Shown: piece after piece, positions 42,118 through 51,163 of the stretch | How the letters are laid out: each line of letters opens with the position of its first letter | How positions within the stretch are numbered: position 1 is the stretch's first letter | Assembly: GCF_009909195.1 (NCBI RefSeq) | Contig: NZ_JAAAMU010000007.1 | Location: forward strand, 248,001 to 312,000 | Origin: Paenibacillus sacheonensis | Lineage (GTDB): Bacteria; Bacillota; Bacilli; Paenibacillales; Paenibacillaceae | Length of the DNA: 64,000 nt | Direction of reading: 5' to 3' | Notes under the pieces: generated by a model | What the model saw: the letters and a program-made list of their open reading frames with translations, nothing else | What the model was told of the DNA's origin: nothing | Database searches by the model: none | Program-made: the position numbers and the translations under genes

Positions 42118-43797
42118 CTACTGCGCGAGCCATTCGTCCAGAATGAGGCGAGCGACCGCGGCAAGCGTCTGAATCGTGATCTCGCCGTTGTCGAACACGT
42201 CGGCTGCCGCGACTGCGGACCAGTCTTCGTCCGTCGACGCGATGCCGAAATGCTTGATGAGCAGCATGAGGTCCTTGATGGTCACGCTCGTTTCACCCGG
42301 AATGAGCGTGATCAGCTTCGTCAGGAACGTCTGCACCGCCGCGTTCAAGGCGCTTGTCGCCTGATCGACCTGAGCCTGCGAAGGCTTGGTGCCGGCATTG
42401 ACCGCGCCGGCGGCATCGATCGCGGCTTGCAGCGCCGCTTTCGCGCCGGCTGCGTACTTGCCGATCTTCGTGCCTTCGACGGCTGCATCATGCTTAGACT
42501 GCGCGGCGCTGATCGCCGCTGTCAGTGCAGTCCTGTCGGCAGGCGCGACGACGAGCTTGCCGTCGAACTCGCTCACCGCGGCCGCGAGCGCCGCCGCGGC
42601 ATCGTTGATTTGCAGCTGCGTCGCGGACGCATTGCGGAGCACCGCCGAAGCGCTGTCGATCGCGGTTTGCAGCGCCGCTTTGGCCCCCGGCAGATATTGC
42701 CCGACGCCGGAACCCTCGACAGCCGCGTCATGCTTCGCTTGAGCGGCATCGATCGCCGTGCGGAGCGCATGGCTGTCGATGCTGATCGCGATGCTTAACG
42801 AAGCGGCCGTAACGTCGGCGGAGACCGTGACTTCGTCTTTCGTCAGCGACAAGGACAGCACGGAAAGCGCAGCCGAACCGACCGTCGCATCCGCCTTCAC
42901 CTTGCCGTGCAGCTGCAAGAGGGCGCCGTCGGTCGAGATATCCTGGCTGCCGGTTTTGGCGAGCAGCAAGCGAACCTGCCCTAGCGCCGGCTTGACGGCG
43001 CTGCCGACTACGGCGATGCCGTCACGCAGCGACGCGTACGCGTTCTCGGCCAGGCTCAAATTGCCGTTCTCGTCCGCGGTCGTGGCGAATTCAAGGCGCG
43101 ACGGATCGTAGCTGACCGTCAGATCGCCGACCGCGAACGCCTGATTCACGCCCGCGACGCCGATGGACGCGTCAATCGACTGGCCGGGCCCGGCCGTCGC
43201 TGGCGCTGACAGCGTGCCGGTCAGCTGCTCCGCGGCGGGCGGCGCGTCGGAAGAATAGGCGATCTTGATTTCCGTGGCGGATGCGCGCGACGAAGGGTCG
43301 GATTCATTTTGTCCGGCGGAAACGGCCACGAGCTTCACGTAACGGGCCGTCACGGGAGCGAAATCGTCCGTTCGCCATTGGCCGGCGGCGTTAGGCCATT
43401 CGCCCTCATAAGCCTTGGTCCAGCCGACGTTATCGGTGCTGACCCAGATCTCGTGGTTCATGATACGGCCGGTCCATTCGTAGTCGCCCAGAAAATAACG
43501 CAGCTCCGAAACGCCGTCATACGCCGCGCCTAAGTCGATGACGAGCGATTGCGGCATCGATTCCGTCGTGCTGGTCGCCCACTTCGTATATATATTGTCG
43601 TCGATGGCGTTGGCAGGCCCTTCGTTCCAGCCGCCGCCGGTTTCGCTGGACGCCCAAGCCGCGGCGCCCGTCAAGTCGATGTCCGTTACGCCGCTGTCCT
43701 GCGCCGCGAACGCGCTCGCGCTGAATAAGGAAGCAGCCAATGCGATGCTTACCAGTCCGAGCATCGTTCGTTTGAGTGGTTTCCCGTAGGTCTTCAT
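42118..43797 (-). CDS. secreted F5/8C - cohesin-like - FIVAR x2 - dockerin-like protein
   Basis: The 559-aa protein has a signal peptide (MLGLVSIALAASLFSASAFA), an F5/8-type-C carbohydrate-binding-like domain (about 38-165: ENGGWNEGPANAIDDN-type block, YTKWAT, ARYVKLVA), a cohesin-like beta-sandwich (about 175-315: AVGDLTVSYDPSRLEFA, VRLLLAK, DGALLQLHGKV), two alpha-helical FIVAR repeats (each with AAxxKHDAAVEG and AKAALQTAID), and a dockerin-like C-terminus (TIKDLMLLIKHFG, AAADVFDNGEITIQTL). There is no catalytic domain, so it looks like a surface scaffold or binder. ATG 43797 is chosen by the signal peptide; the 37 in-frame residues upstream are not. Confidence 0.8.
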   Translation of the reverse strand: MKTYGKPLKRTMLGLVSIALAASLFSASAFAAQDSGVTDIDLTGAAAWASSETGGGWNEGPANAIDDNIYTKWATSTTESMPQSLVIDLGAAYDGVSELRYFLGDYEWTGRIMNHEIWVSTDNVGWTKAYEGEWPNAAGQWRTDDFAPVTARYVKLVAVSAGQNESDPSSRASATEIKIAYSSDAPPAAEQLTGTLSAPATAGPGQSIDASIGVAGVNQAFAVGDLTVSYDPSRLEFATTADENGNLSLAENAYASLRDGIAVVGSAVKPALGQVRLLLAKTGSQDISTDGALLQLHGKVKADATVGSAALSVLSLSLTKDEVTVSADVTAASLSIAISIDSHALRTAIDAAQAKHDAAVEGSGVGQYLPGAKAALQTAIDSASAVLRNASATQLQINDAAAALAAAVSEFDGKLVVAPADRTALTAAISAAQSKHDAAVEGTKIGKYAAGAKAALQAAIDAAGAVNAGTKPSQAQVDQATSALNAAVQTFLTKLITLIPGETSVTIKDLMLLIKHFGIASTDEDWSAVAAADVFDNGEITIQTLAAVARLILDEWLAQ

Positions 43798-43886
43798 TCC
43801 TTCCGTACTCGCTCCTTGTATTGAATTTGCCTGCTCGAATGCGTCGTATCCAGGCATGGCCGATGCGAAAAAGCGGTTGCGGCCCG

Positions 43887-43965
43887 TGCCCGCGTTCATC
43901 GTGTTCAAGCGTCCTCGGGCAGTCGTCGTTGGTGGAACTCCCGGATTCCGATTGACGGTTCCGGG
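43887..43965 (-). promoter_or_regulatory. stem-forming leader of the cohesin/dockerin-like gene
   Basis: Two stems can form on the minus strand: TGCCCG/CGGGCA (43887-43921) and CCCGG/CCGGG (43940-43965). I could not match a known riboswitch; the c-di-GMP-I motif is absent. The rest of the 43798-44385 gap contains the SLH gene's terminator and a 20-bp tandem repeat. Confidence 0.2.
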
Positions 43966-44242
43966 TCACTCCGACAAACAAAGAAGCATACTGGCGCCGA
44001 TCCCCTCCTTCCATGACGAATATCGACTGCGGCCATCCGGCGGGTGCCCGTCCTTCCCATCATAGCGCTGCATATAAGCCTTTACAGCAGTCAATCATCA
44101 GCTTTTTAACGGGCAATACTACGATTTGTATCACTAACGCCGTAGAACGCATCACTTTGTATCTGAAAACTCAAAAAAATGCGATAACTCCCGGATGCAA
44201 GTATAGGGATATCCGTGGCGTCTTGTTTGCTTCCGCGGCAGC

Positions 44243-44270
44243 AAAAAGGCCGTCGGATTGACCGACAGCC
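44243..44270 (-). terminator. terminator of the SLH protein gene
   Basis: GGCTGTCGG and CCGACGGCC arms on the minus strand are followed by TTTTTG, about 115 bp past the stop. Confidence 0.7.
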
Positions 44271-44280
44271 TGCGTTAACT

Positions 44281-44360
44281 CTTCATCTATTCTTGAACTT
44301 GTTCATCTAATATAGAACTTCTTCATCTGTTCTCGAACTTCTTCATCTATTCTTCTTCAT
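44281..44360. repeat. 20-bp tandem repeat, four units, in the SLH gene 3' region
   Basis: Units CTTCATCTATTCTTGAACTT start at 44281, 44301, 44321 and 44341 with a few changes each. They lie between the SLH stop codon and its terminator, so they are transcribed. Confidence 0.8.
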
Positions 44361-44385
44361 TGTTCCCGAACAGCCGTTGACGATT

Positions 44386-45447
44386 TTATTCGGCTGCCGG
44401 CGCGTCGTTGAGATCGGCCGGCGCAGGGTGCGCCTTCAGGTAAGCGACGGCGTTATCGACGGCTTCCTTGGCTTGCGCAAGCGTCAGTTCGGCCTTCGGC
44501 TCGAAGCTGCCTTCGGCATTCAATTTCACGATGCCGTATTTGAGCGCGCGTTGGATGGCGCCGGAATTGACGACGTCGATTTGGTCCGCGTCCTTGATGT
44601 CCGTCGGGACGATGTTGATCATCGGCAGCTTGCCGGCCTTCTCCATGGCTTGCACGAGCAGCGTCGTAAACGTCTCGCGCGTCAACGCGGCATTCGAATC
44701 GGTGTCCGCGGTCAGTGCCGGCGTTACGCCTGTCGCGTCCGCGATCAATTTCACGCCTTGCGAGACGGTTACTTTGCCGTTCTCGTCGGCCGATACAGCG
44801 TGGGCGTTTAAGTATTCGAGGGCATTATAGATCTCTTCGGCCGCTTCCGAACGGGCGATAATCGATTTTGGATTCACTTTTCCGTCCTTCCCTAGTTGAA
44901 GGATGCCGTAGTTCAGCGCCCGCATGATCGAACCGGAATAGTCGACGTTGATTTGGTCTTGATCGGCGATCTCGACGACGACAGGTTTGATCATCGGCAG
45001 CTTGCCGGTTACCTCGATCGCGTGAATCAGCTCATGCGTGAATTCCTCCCGGGTCAACAGCTGATTCGGATTCAGCTCTCTTGGAAGGTCGAGTCCGTTG
45101 ACCGCCGCAACGATCAGCGCGTTCGCGTACCAGGCATCGTCCTTCGCATTGGGGAAATAATCCGATGCCTTAGGTTCCTTCACGAATCGGACCAAATCCA
45201 AGTTCAGGTTTAATGCGTTCACGATCAGTTGAATGCCTTGCGCCTCCGTCATGATGGAGCGCGGCGCGAAGTGATCGGCCGAGATCCCTTGAATCAGACC
45301 CCGCTGCTGCAGGGATACGATTTTATCTTTTGCCGCATCGTTACCCAGGTCCTTAAATTCCGAAGCTGCCGCGAAGCTTTGTCCCGCGAAAGCGAACATC
45401 ATTGCCGCCGTTGCCGTCATGGTCACCATCTTGAATGTTTTCTTCAT
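44386..45447 (-). CDS. S-layer homology domain protein
   Basis: The 353-aa protein has a signal peptide (MVTMTATAAMMFAFAGQSFA) and repeats of SLH type: FKDLGNDAAKDKIVSLQQRG with FAPRSIMTEAQG, DAWYANALIVAAVNG with LLTREEF, and two similar long units with GKLPMI and ADQDQI/DADQID. The last two units (about 130-230 and 250-345) look like a tandem duplication. SLH domains anchor proteins to wall polysaccharide. There is no other domain, so this protein may be purely structural. GAGGTGAA precedes ATG 45447. Confidence 0.88.
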   Translation of the reverse strand: MKKTFKMVTMTATAAMMFAFAGQSFAAASEFKDLGNDAAKDKIVSLQQRGLIQGISADHFAPRSIMTEAQGIQLIVNALNLNLDLVRFVKEPKASDYFPNAKDDAWYANALIVAAVNGLDLPRELNPNQLLTREEFTHELIHAIEVTGKLPMIKPVVVEIADQDQINVDYSGSIMRALNYGILQLGKDGKVNPKSIIARSEAAEEIYNALEYLNAHAVSADENGKVTVSQGVKLIADATGVTPALTADTDSNAALTRETFTTLLVQAMEKAGKLPMINIVPTDIKDADQIDVVNSGAIQRALKYGIVKLNAEGSFEPKAELTLAQAKEAVDNAVAYLKAHPAPADLNDAPAAE

Positions 45448-45580
45448 TCCGTTCACCTCATGCAGTCGATTTTGTTCGTTCACATGGTAGACGGGCTTTG
45501 GATAAATAAGGTTACAGCGCGAAGGTCTTATTTAGTATGAATCTATTGTAAACGAGACATCCGTGAATACCGGAAAATGA

Positions 45581-45616
45581 AAAAGAGCCGACTCCGGCAC
45601 TTTACCGAAGTCAGCT
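45581..45616 (-). terminator. terminator of the azoreductase operon
   Basis: AGCTGACTTCGG and CCGGAGTCGGCT arms on the minus strand are followed by CTTTTT, 29 bp past the stop. Confidence 0.7.
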
Positions 45617-45644
45617 GCAGATAATTGGATGGATCCCCATTCAT

Positions 45645-46325
45645 TTAGAATGTTTTTGCGATTTCGCGCGCTTTGTGGATCGTCTTGTCTTTGATGGTCT
45701 GCGCTTGATCGGAGGCCGCGGCCATGCCTTCCACGAAGATGCCTTCCAGGGAAGGAACGCCGAGGAATTTCATGACGACGTTCAGGTGCCGATGCCCCAT
45801 CTCGAAGGCGGCAAAGTCCGATCCTGGCGACAGTACGCTCCCGCTTGCTTGAATATGAACCGCTTTTTTACGGTCCAGTAGTCCGACTGGCCCTTTGCCA
45901 GGTACATATTGAAACGTTTTGCCGGCTACGCAGACGGCATCGATGTAAGCCTTCAACACGGGCGGGAACGAGAAGTTCCAGATCGGATTCACGAAAACGT
46001 ATTTATCGGCTTCCACGAATTGATCGACAAGCTCGTTCAAACGGGCCAATTTGGCTTGTTCCGCGGCGGACAACGGCTTGCCTTCTCCCGCGTTCTTCCA
46101 ACCGTTCAGCACATCGGCATCGATTTCCGGAATGTCCGAGTTATACAGATCAAGATGAACGACTTCATCGTTCGGGTTAACTTTACGGTACGTCTCGATA
46201 AATGCAGCCCCGACGGACATGCTGTATGAAGTCTCCTGATTGTTCGGATGGGCCGTTATATACAGCACTTTTTCCGGCGCTTTGCTCTTGTCGCCACCGA
46301 ATATTTTTTTAAGAAATGATACCAT
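45645..46325 (-). CDS. azoR: FMN-dependent NADH:quinone/azo reductase, downstream copy
   Basis: The 226-aa flavodoxin-like protein has [19 protein letters not shown] (FMN phosphate loop), [19 protein letters not shown] and [14 protein letters not shown], all characteristic of AzoR. It detoxifies quinones and azo compounds by two-electron reduction. It carries an extra basic N-terminus ([18 protein letters not shown]) absent in its tandem paralog 21 bp upstream; that region could be a membrane-binding helix. AAAGGAG precedes the start. Confidence 0.9.
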   Translation of the reverse strand: MVSFLKKIFGGDKSKAPEKVLYITAHPNNQETSYSMSVGAAFIETYRKVNPNDEVVHLDLYNSDIPEIDADVLNGWKNAGEGKPLSAAEQAKLARLNELVDQFVEADKYVFVNPIWNFSFPPVLKAYIDAVCVAGKTFQYVPGKGPVGLLDRKKAVHIQASGSVLSPGSDFAAFEMGHRHLNVVMKFLGVPSLEGIFVEGMAAASDQAQTIKDKTIHKAREIAKTF

Positions 46326-46346
46326 GAGAGATGACTCCTTTAGGAC

Positions 46347-46985
46347 TTAAAATGTTCTTGCCAAATTCCAAGCTTGTTGAATGGCGTTTTCTTTGATTTG
46401 GCGCGCTTGATCCGAAGCAGCGGCCATGCCTTCTACGAAGATGGCTTCAAAGGTCGGAATGCCGATGAATTTCATGATGACGTCCAAATGGCGATGCCCG
46501 ATTTCCATTTCCGCGTAAGCGGAGCCCGGAGATAGTACGCTTCCGCTCGCTTGAATATGGACGGCTTTTTTGGTGTCCAGCAAGCCGATAGGGCCTTTTT
46601 CCGTATATTTGAACGTTTTGCCCGCCACGCAGATCGCATCGATGTAAGCTTTCAGGACCGGAGGATACGAGAAGTTCCACGTTGGGTTCACGAACACGTA
46701 TTTGTCCGCTGCGACGAATTGATCCACCAGCTCGCCTAGGCGAGCGACTTTGGCTTGTTCCGCGCTCGTCAGTTGATCGAACCCTGTGCCGGATCCGAGC
46801 TTGCCCCAGGCGCTGAATACGTCGGCATCGAGGCGGGGAATATCCATCTTGAACAGGTCAAGATGGACGATTTCGTCGTTCGGATTGGCTGCCGAGTAAG
46901 CCTCGAGAAATTGTTTGCCGACCGTCAGGCTGTAGGAAGCTTCAGTATCGTTCGGGTGTGCGGTGATATACAAAACAGTAGACAT
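46347..46985 (-). CDS. azoR: FMN-dependent NADH:quinone/azo reductase, upstream copy
   Basis: The 212-aa protein is a close paralog of the next gene, with the same [27 protein letters not shown] and [12 protein letters not shown] motifs. It is first in a two-gene operon whose promoter carries an AAGTAA-n6-TTACTT palindrome. Related azoreductases in Bacillus are repressed by the HxlR-family protein YodB through similar sites. AAGGATC precedes the start. Confidence 0.92.
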   Translation of the reverse strand: MSTVLYITAHPNDTEASYSLTVGKQFLEAYSAANPNDEIVHLDLFKMDIPRLDADVFSAWGKLGSGTGFDQLTSAEQAKVARLGELVDQFVAADKYVFVNPTWNFSYPPVLKAYIDAICVAGKTFKYTEKGPIGLLDTKKAVHIQASGSVLSPGSAYAEMEIGHRHLDVIMKFIGIPTFEAIFVEGMAAASDQARQIKENAIQQAWNLARTF

Positions 46986-47035
46986 AATGATGATCCTTCT
47001 TTCGTGTTTTATTCGGCATTTCTATTTAATAGTTA

Positions 47036-47075
47036 GTTATATAAATATAATACCGTTAAGTAAAGTTTCTTACTT
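47036..47075 (-). promoter_or_regulatory. azoR promoter with HxlR-type palindrome
   Basis: Minus strand TTTACT (47059-47064), 17 bp, TATAAC (47036-47041). The palindrome AAGTAA-n6-TTACTT (47058-47075) covers the -35, in the position and form of YodB-type operators. Confidence 0.6.
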
Positions 47076-47164
47076 TTTGTATGTTAATATATTTCGGGTT
47101 CGTTCGTCAACCAAAATTTTTTTGGTCCTTTTCACCCGTTGCGACGGAGAATAGCGTTAGAAAC

Positions 47165-47201
47165 GCAAAAAGACGGCAAGGCGCCGGACGCCCTGCCGTC
47201 T
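47165..47201 (-). terminator. terminator of the alpha/beta hydrolase gene
   Basis: AGACGGCA-GGGCG and CGCC-TGCCGTCT arms on the minus strand are followed by TTTTTGCG, 88 bp past the stop. Confidence 0.7.
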
Positions 47202-47288
47202 GTAGTAGAAAAAGCTTATTCAGTCGTTCTGGTCGTTCTATGCGTTCCGGTCATCGCAGCTTCGTTAGTGTTCTCTACATGCGACAGC

Positions 47289-48128
47289 TTAGCGGAGGAA
47301 AAGGTTAACGTGTTCCGCGAAAGCATCCGCATGCTGAAAGAGAAAACCGTGTCCGGAATCCGGGTACAGGATTAGCTGCGCGTTCGGAATTTGTTTATAC
47401 AGCAAAAACGAATTAAAGGTAGGCGCCATCAAATCCCGGCTGCCGTTCGCCACCAGCACGCGCTGCGGGATATCCTTCAGCCGCTCGAACACCGAATTCT
47501 TCTTCCAGCTGCCGAGCGCGCTTCCTTGCGCCTGGATCGACGCCGCCTTGACCAGGGGACTTCGATCCACTTGACGCTCCTGCAGCCGCGACCAGTACTG
47601 CCGTCCTGCGGCTTGGCTCGATTCCGAGTCTTCGAAGAAGAGATACAGGAAGTCTTCCTCCGTGTTCACCGGCTTGACGGCAACCTGAAAGGCTTCCGCA
47701 ACGGTAGGTTCGTCTTCCTTGCCCGCTCCCGAAGTACCGGCCAGCACGAGATTCCTCACGAGTCCGGGTCGCTCCACCGTCAGCTGCTGCGCCACGAGTC
47801 CGCCCATCGAGAAGCCGAGAAGATCGACCTGCTCCAATTCCAGCGCATCGATGAACGCCGCGGCGCCATTCGCCATGCCGGCGATGAGATCATGCGCTTC
47901 TCCCGTCGAGAGGCCGACACCGGCATTATCGAAGTAGATGACCGTCCGATCGGCCGCGAGCGCGTTGACGAGCGCCGGATCCCAATCGTCCATCGTCCCG
48001 CGAAAACGGTTCAACAACACGAGGGGAACTCGGGAGGGCTTCCCTAATTTCCGATACGCATATCGCACGCCTCCTGCTTCCACGTAAGCGTTCGGTACCG
48101 TCTGGGCTGTTGCGTCTATCGTTTTCAT
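47289..48128 (-). CDS. alpha/beta hydrolase
   Basis: The 279-aa protein has the nucleophile elbow GFSMGG (Ser), an acidic residue in VANGSRDLMAP and the catalytic His in PDSGHGFLF. VPLVLLNRFRGTMDDWDP resembles esterase/haloperoxidase-like proteins of Gram-positives, and the oxyanion-type loop is RFRG rather than HGxP. ATG 48128 follows AAAGGAGAG; upstream frame is ignored. Substrate unknown. Confidence 0.87.
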   Translation of the reverse strand: MKTIDATAQTVPNAYVEAGGVRYAYRKLGKPSRVPLVLLNRFRGTMDDWDPALVNALAADRTVIYFDNAGVGLSTGEAHDLIAGMANGAAAFIDALELEQVDLLGFSMGGLVAQQLTVERPGLVRNLVLAGTSGAGKEDEPTVAEAFQVAVKPVNTEEDFLYLFFEDSESSQAAGRQYWSRLQERQVDRSPLVKAASIQAQGSALGSWKKNSVFERLKDIPQRVLVANGSRDLMAPTFNSFLLYKQIPNAQLILYPDSGHGFLFQHADAFAEHVNLFLR

Positions 48129-48210
48129 TATTTGTCTCTCCTTTGGCATAGTTAGATGTGACCCTTCAGGACGAACATACTGATTCGCTAGCGATTGAAC
48201 GGTTTCGACT

Positions 48211-48271
48211 CCATTAACCATTAAAAGTTCGTTTCGTAGCCACTATAGCATATATGAGAACGATCGGTAAA
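48211..48271 (-). promoter_or_regulatory. promoter of the alpha/beta hydrolase gene
   Basis: Minus strand TTTACC (48266-48271), 18 bp, TGC-TATAGT (extended -10, 48242-48247). A TTAATGGTTAATGG direct repeat (48211-48224) lies just after the expected transcript start and could be an operator. The rest of the 48129-48559 gap shows nothing else I can name. Confidence 0.5.
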
Positions 48272-48559
48272 GAATAATAATCGACCATTTTTTTCTGCCC
48301 GACGAACCGGTTTAGTATGCGATACTCTACCCTCGGTTATCCGTCCATCCGCTGCAGGCTTATGATTCCGCGCACCGATTACCATCTTGTCCTCTTGGGC
48401 TGCGTCTAAAATAAAGGCCTGCGATTACGGTTCCCGAATCGGCTGACGGCCGTTTCCATGTGATACCAATGCTGCCAGCGGCCTCTACATGCAGGAATGA
48501 ATGCCCAGCTTATTGGACATCCTGAACGGAAGCATGAAGAAGGAGGAGGTCATCGCGGT

Positions 48560-50032
48560 ATGCCACAGCAGCAGCAGCAGGGTCAAGATCAGGATCAGAA
48601 TCTCGCCGATCGGATTATGGAACGGCTTGGCGTTTCCCCGGACGTGGTGCATCGCCATCTTCGTTCGGAGGCCGGGTTCGAGGTTTCCTGCCTGTTCCTG
48701 ACGTCGATCGCCGATCAGAAGCTCGTGGACGAAACGATCATCCGCCCGATCCTTCATGCCGCGCGCATGCCGGCTGCAGATTCCGCCTCATTCGAACCTT
48801 TCTCCTGGCTGACGGCGACTATTTTCCATGGGCAAATGAAGGAAAAGGACGGCTTGGAGGCTTGCATCGGGGCGATTCTGGACGGCCACTGCCTGATCAT
48901 TCTTCCGGGGAAGCAGCAAGCGCTCGCGATGGATGTGTGCAAACGCGAGCAGCGCAGCGTGGAAGAGCCCGCTACGGAATCGACGATCAGGGGCCCGCGG
49001 GAAGGATTCGTGGAGGACTTGATCCGCAACCTCTCCCTCGTTCGCAAGCGCGTGAAGAGCGATAAGCTGGTCTTCGAGTCCATGGTCATCGGGAGCGAAA
49101 CGAAAACGATGGTTTGCCTCGCCTATATGCGGGGCATTGCCGCGACGGAGCTGGTGGACGAATTCCGCAGGCGGCTGCAAGCGATCGACACGGACAGCAT
49201 TCTGGAGAGCGCCTACATCGAGGAATGGATCCAGGACAAGACGCTGACGCCGTTCCCGCAATTAATCGCGACCGAGAGGCCGGATGCCATCGCCGCGAAG
49301 CTGCTGGAAGGACAAGTGGCGGTCATTACGGACGGCACGCCGATCGCGCTGGCGGGACCGACGACGTTCTTCCAGTCGTTCGCCGCTCCCGAAGACTACT
49401 ACCAGCGCGCCGACGTCGCGACGCTCCTGCGTTGGCTGCGCATGGCCGCTTTCCTGCTCGCCATATTCGTTCCGGCGCTGTACATCTCCATCGTCAGCTT
49501 CCACCCGGAATTGCTTCCGCCTCTGCTGCTTGCCAACTTGGCCGCGCAGCGGGAAGGCGTACCTTTCCCTGCGTTCATCGAAGCAACGCTGATGATGGTT
49601 ACGTTCGAGGTGCTGCGGGAGGCAGGCCTTCGCATGCCGAGAATAGCCGGGCAGACGATCTCGATCGTAGGCGCGCTCGTACTCGGGCAAGCCGCGGTTG
49701 AAGCGGGAATCGTCTCCGCGGCCATGGTCATCGTGGTCTCGATTACCGCGATCTCGAACTTCGTATCGCCAACGTACAGCTTCGGCATCGCGCAGCGGAT
49801 CGTCCAATTCTTCTTCATGACGCTCGCCGGCGTGCTGGGACTGTTCGGGCTCATGTGCGGGGTGTTCTTCCTGATGATCCATCTTGCTTCCCTCCGTTCC
49901 TTCGGGGTCCGGTACTTCGCGCCGTTCGCGCCCGTCATCCTGTCCGATTGGAAGGATACGTTCGTACGCGCCCCGAGGAAGATGCTGAAGCGCCGGCCGA
50001 AGTTGTTTCAGCCGGAAAAGTCCGGGAGGTGA
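48560..50032 (+). CDS. GerA family spore germination protein (A subunit)
   Basis: The 490-aa protein has a hydrophilic N-terminal half with the soluble GerAA subdomains (LADRIMERLGVSPDVVHR, EEWIQDKTLTPFPQLIATERPD, VITDGTPIALAGPTTF) and four to six C-terminal TM segments (LLAIFVPALYISIVSFH, TISIVGALVLGQAAVEAGIVS). It is the A subunit of a germinant receptor in the spore inner membrane. It starts with a short Gln/Asp-rich stretch (PQQQQQGQDQDQN). ATG 48560 follows AGGAGGAGG at 10-bp spacing. It heads a complete A-C-B-D operon. Confidence 0.9.
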   Translation: MPQQQQQGQDQDQNLADRIMERLGVSPDVVHRHLRSEAGFEVSCLFLTSIADQKLVDETIIRPILHAARMPAADSASFEPFSWLTATIFHGQMKEKDGLEACIGAILDGHCLIILPGKQQALAMDVCKREQRSVEEPATESTIRGPREGFVEDLIRNLSLVRKRVKSDKLVFESMVIGSETKTMVCLAYMRGIAATELVDEFRRRLQAIDTDSILESAYIEEWIQDKTLTPFPQLIATERPDAIAAKLLEGQVAVITDGTPIALAGPTTFFQSFAAPEDYYQRADVATLLRWLRMAAFLLAIFVPALYISIVSFHPELLPPLLLANLAAQREGVPFPAFIEATLMMVTFEVLREAGLRMPRIAGQTISIVGALVLGQAAVEAGIVSAAMVIVVSITAISNFVSPTYSFGIAQRIVQFFFMTLAGVLGLFGLMCGVFFLMIHLASLRSFGVRYFAPFAPVILSDWKDTFVRAPRKMLKRRPKLFQPEKSGR

Positions 50033-50039
50033 CCTGCCC

Positions 50040-51152
50040 GTGAAAGGACTTCTCGTCTTCTGTTTGCTTCTGCTCTGCACGGGATGTTGGGATATGAAAG
50101 ACATTAACGAGCTGGCGATGGTAGATATGGCCTCCGTGGACATCGTCCCGGGAACAAACCGGCTCGTCGCTTATTACCAGGTCATCAACCCGACCGGCAG
50201 CGCCTCCCGGCAGACCGGACCCGCCAAAGCGTCCGTCTACACGTATTACGTCTCGGAAGAGAGCCCGGGCCGGTTCAACGAAGAGACGCGCAAGATCATG
50301 TCCCGAATGCTGTTCACGCAGCATATCCAATGCTATGTATTCACGGAGAGGTTCGCAAGAACGGGCATGGTCGACCTCTTCAATTATCTCGAATTGAATC
50401 CCGATCGGCGTACGAACGTCTATGTCGTCGTTACCGACGCGCCGATTCGCAACATCATGGAGAGCTTCACGCCGCTTGACCGGGTACCCGGGCGCAATCT
50501 TCGCATGCTGATGGACCTGCAGGCGAAATCGGCAGGTTTCACCCGTAAACTAACCCAAGTCAAGGACATCGTGGCGGGAATTCCGCTGAGCCGGCCGACG
50601 GTCATTCCGATGCTTCATTACCATGGCAAGCGTCCCGCTTCCCTATCTGACCGGGTCGAATATATCCAAGCGTCGGATCCCGGCTTCGAAATATCCGACG
50701 GCGCGGTATTCGTTCATGCGAAAATGGTCGGGAAGATCGATCAAAGCATGAAGAAGCTGTATTTTGTCCTGAACGGCGATGCCCGCAAGGGCGTCGAAAG
50801 CATCGTCGTCAACGGCTCCATCGTGGACTTGGAGTTAAGGGATATCAAGGTCAAACGAAAATGGGGACCTTCGCGGCTCCGCATCACGGTCCATGTCAAG
50901 CTTCGGGGCTTATTCAACGAACAGAAGAAGCACCTCTCGGGCCGGAATCTAAACGAAATCGAACGGTCGTTCAACGAAGCCTACAAGAAAAAGGCCGAGG
51001 AATTCATCCGGTTCGGGCGGGAGAAGGATTGGGATCTTCTCGGAATCGGAGACGTCAAGCAAGGACGCGGAAGATGGCGGGACTTCGACGTGTCGATCGA
51101 AGTGAAGTCCATGGCCGTCCTGATCGGCAATACGAGGACGCCTTACCAATAA
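50040..51152 (+). CDS. Ger(x)C family spore germination lipoprotein (C subunit)
   Basis: The 370-aa protein has a lipoprotein signal with Cys16 in LLLLCTGCWD, the family block DINELAMVDMASVD, a middle domain and the C-terminal domain (SRLRITVHVKLRGLF, FGREKDWDLLGIG). It is anchored to the outer face of the spore inner membrane beside the A and B subunits. GTG 50040 follows GGGAGGTGA, 7 bp after the A-subunit stop. Confidence 0.92.
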   Translation: MKGLLVFCLLLLCTGCWDMKDINELAMVDMASVDIVPGTNRLVAYYQVINPTGSASRQTGPAKASVYTYYVSEESPGRFNEETRKIMSRMLFTQHIQCYVFTERFARTGMVDLFNYLELNPDRRTNVYVVVTDAPIRNIMESFTPLDRVPGRNLRMLMDLQAKSAGFTRKLTQVKDIVAGIPLSRPTVIPMLHYHGKRPASLSDRVEYIQASDPGFEISDGAVFVHAKMVGKIDQSMKKLYFVLNGDARKGVESIVVNGSIVDLELRDIKVKRKWGPSRLRITVHVKLRGLFNEQKKHLSGRNLNEIERSFNEAYKKKAEEFIRFGREKDWDLLGIGDVKQGRGRWRDFDVSIEVKSMAVLIGNTRTPYQ

Positions 51153-51163
51153 GGAGAGATAGC

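Noticed and set aside
43798-44060. c-di-GMP riboswitch in the leader of the cohesin/dockerin-like gene
   Set aside because: The conserved GCAAAC-type and GACGCAAAG-type core of the GEMM motif is not found on the minus strand.
48501-48701. Separate small gene starting at 48501
   Set aside because: Its first 20 residues look protein-like but the rest is a shadow of the GerA-type gene, and no clear ribosome site precedes it. I kept it only as a question about the N-terminus.
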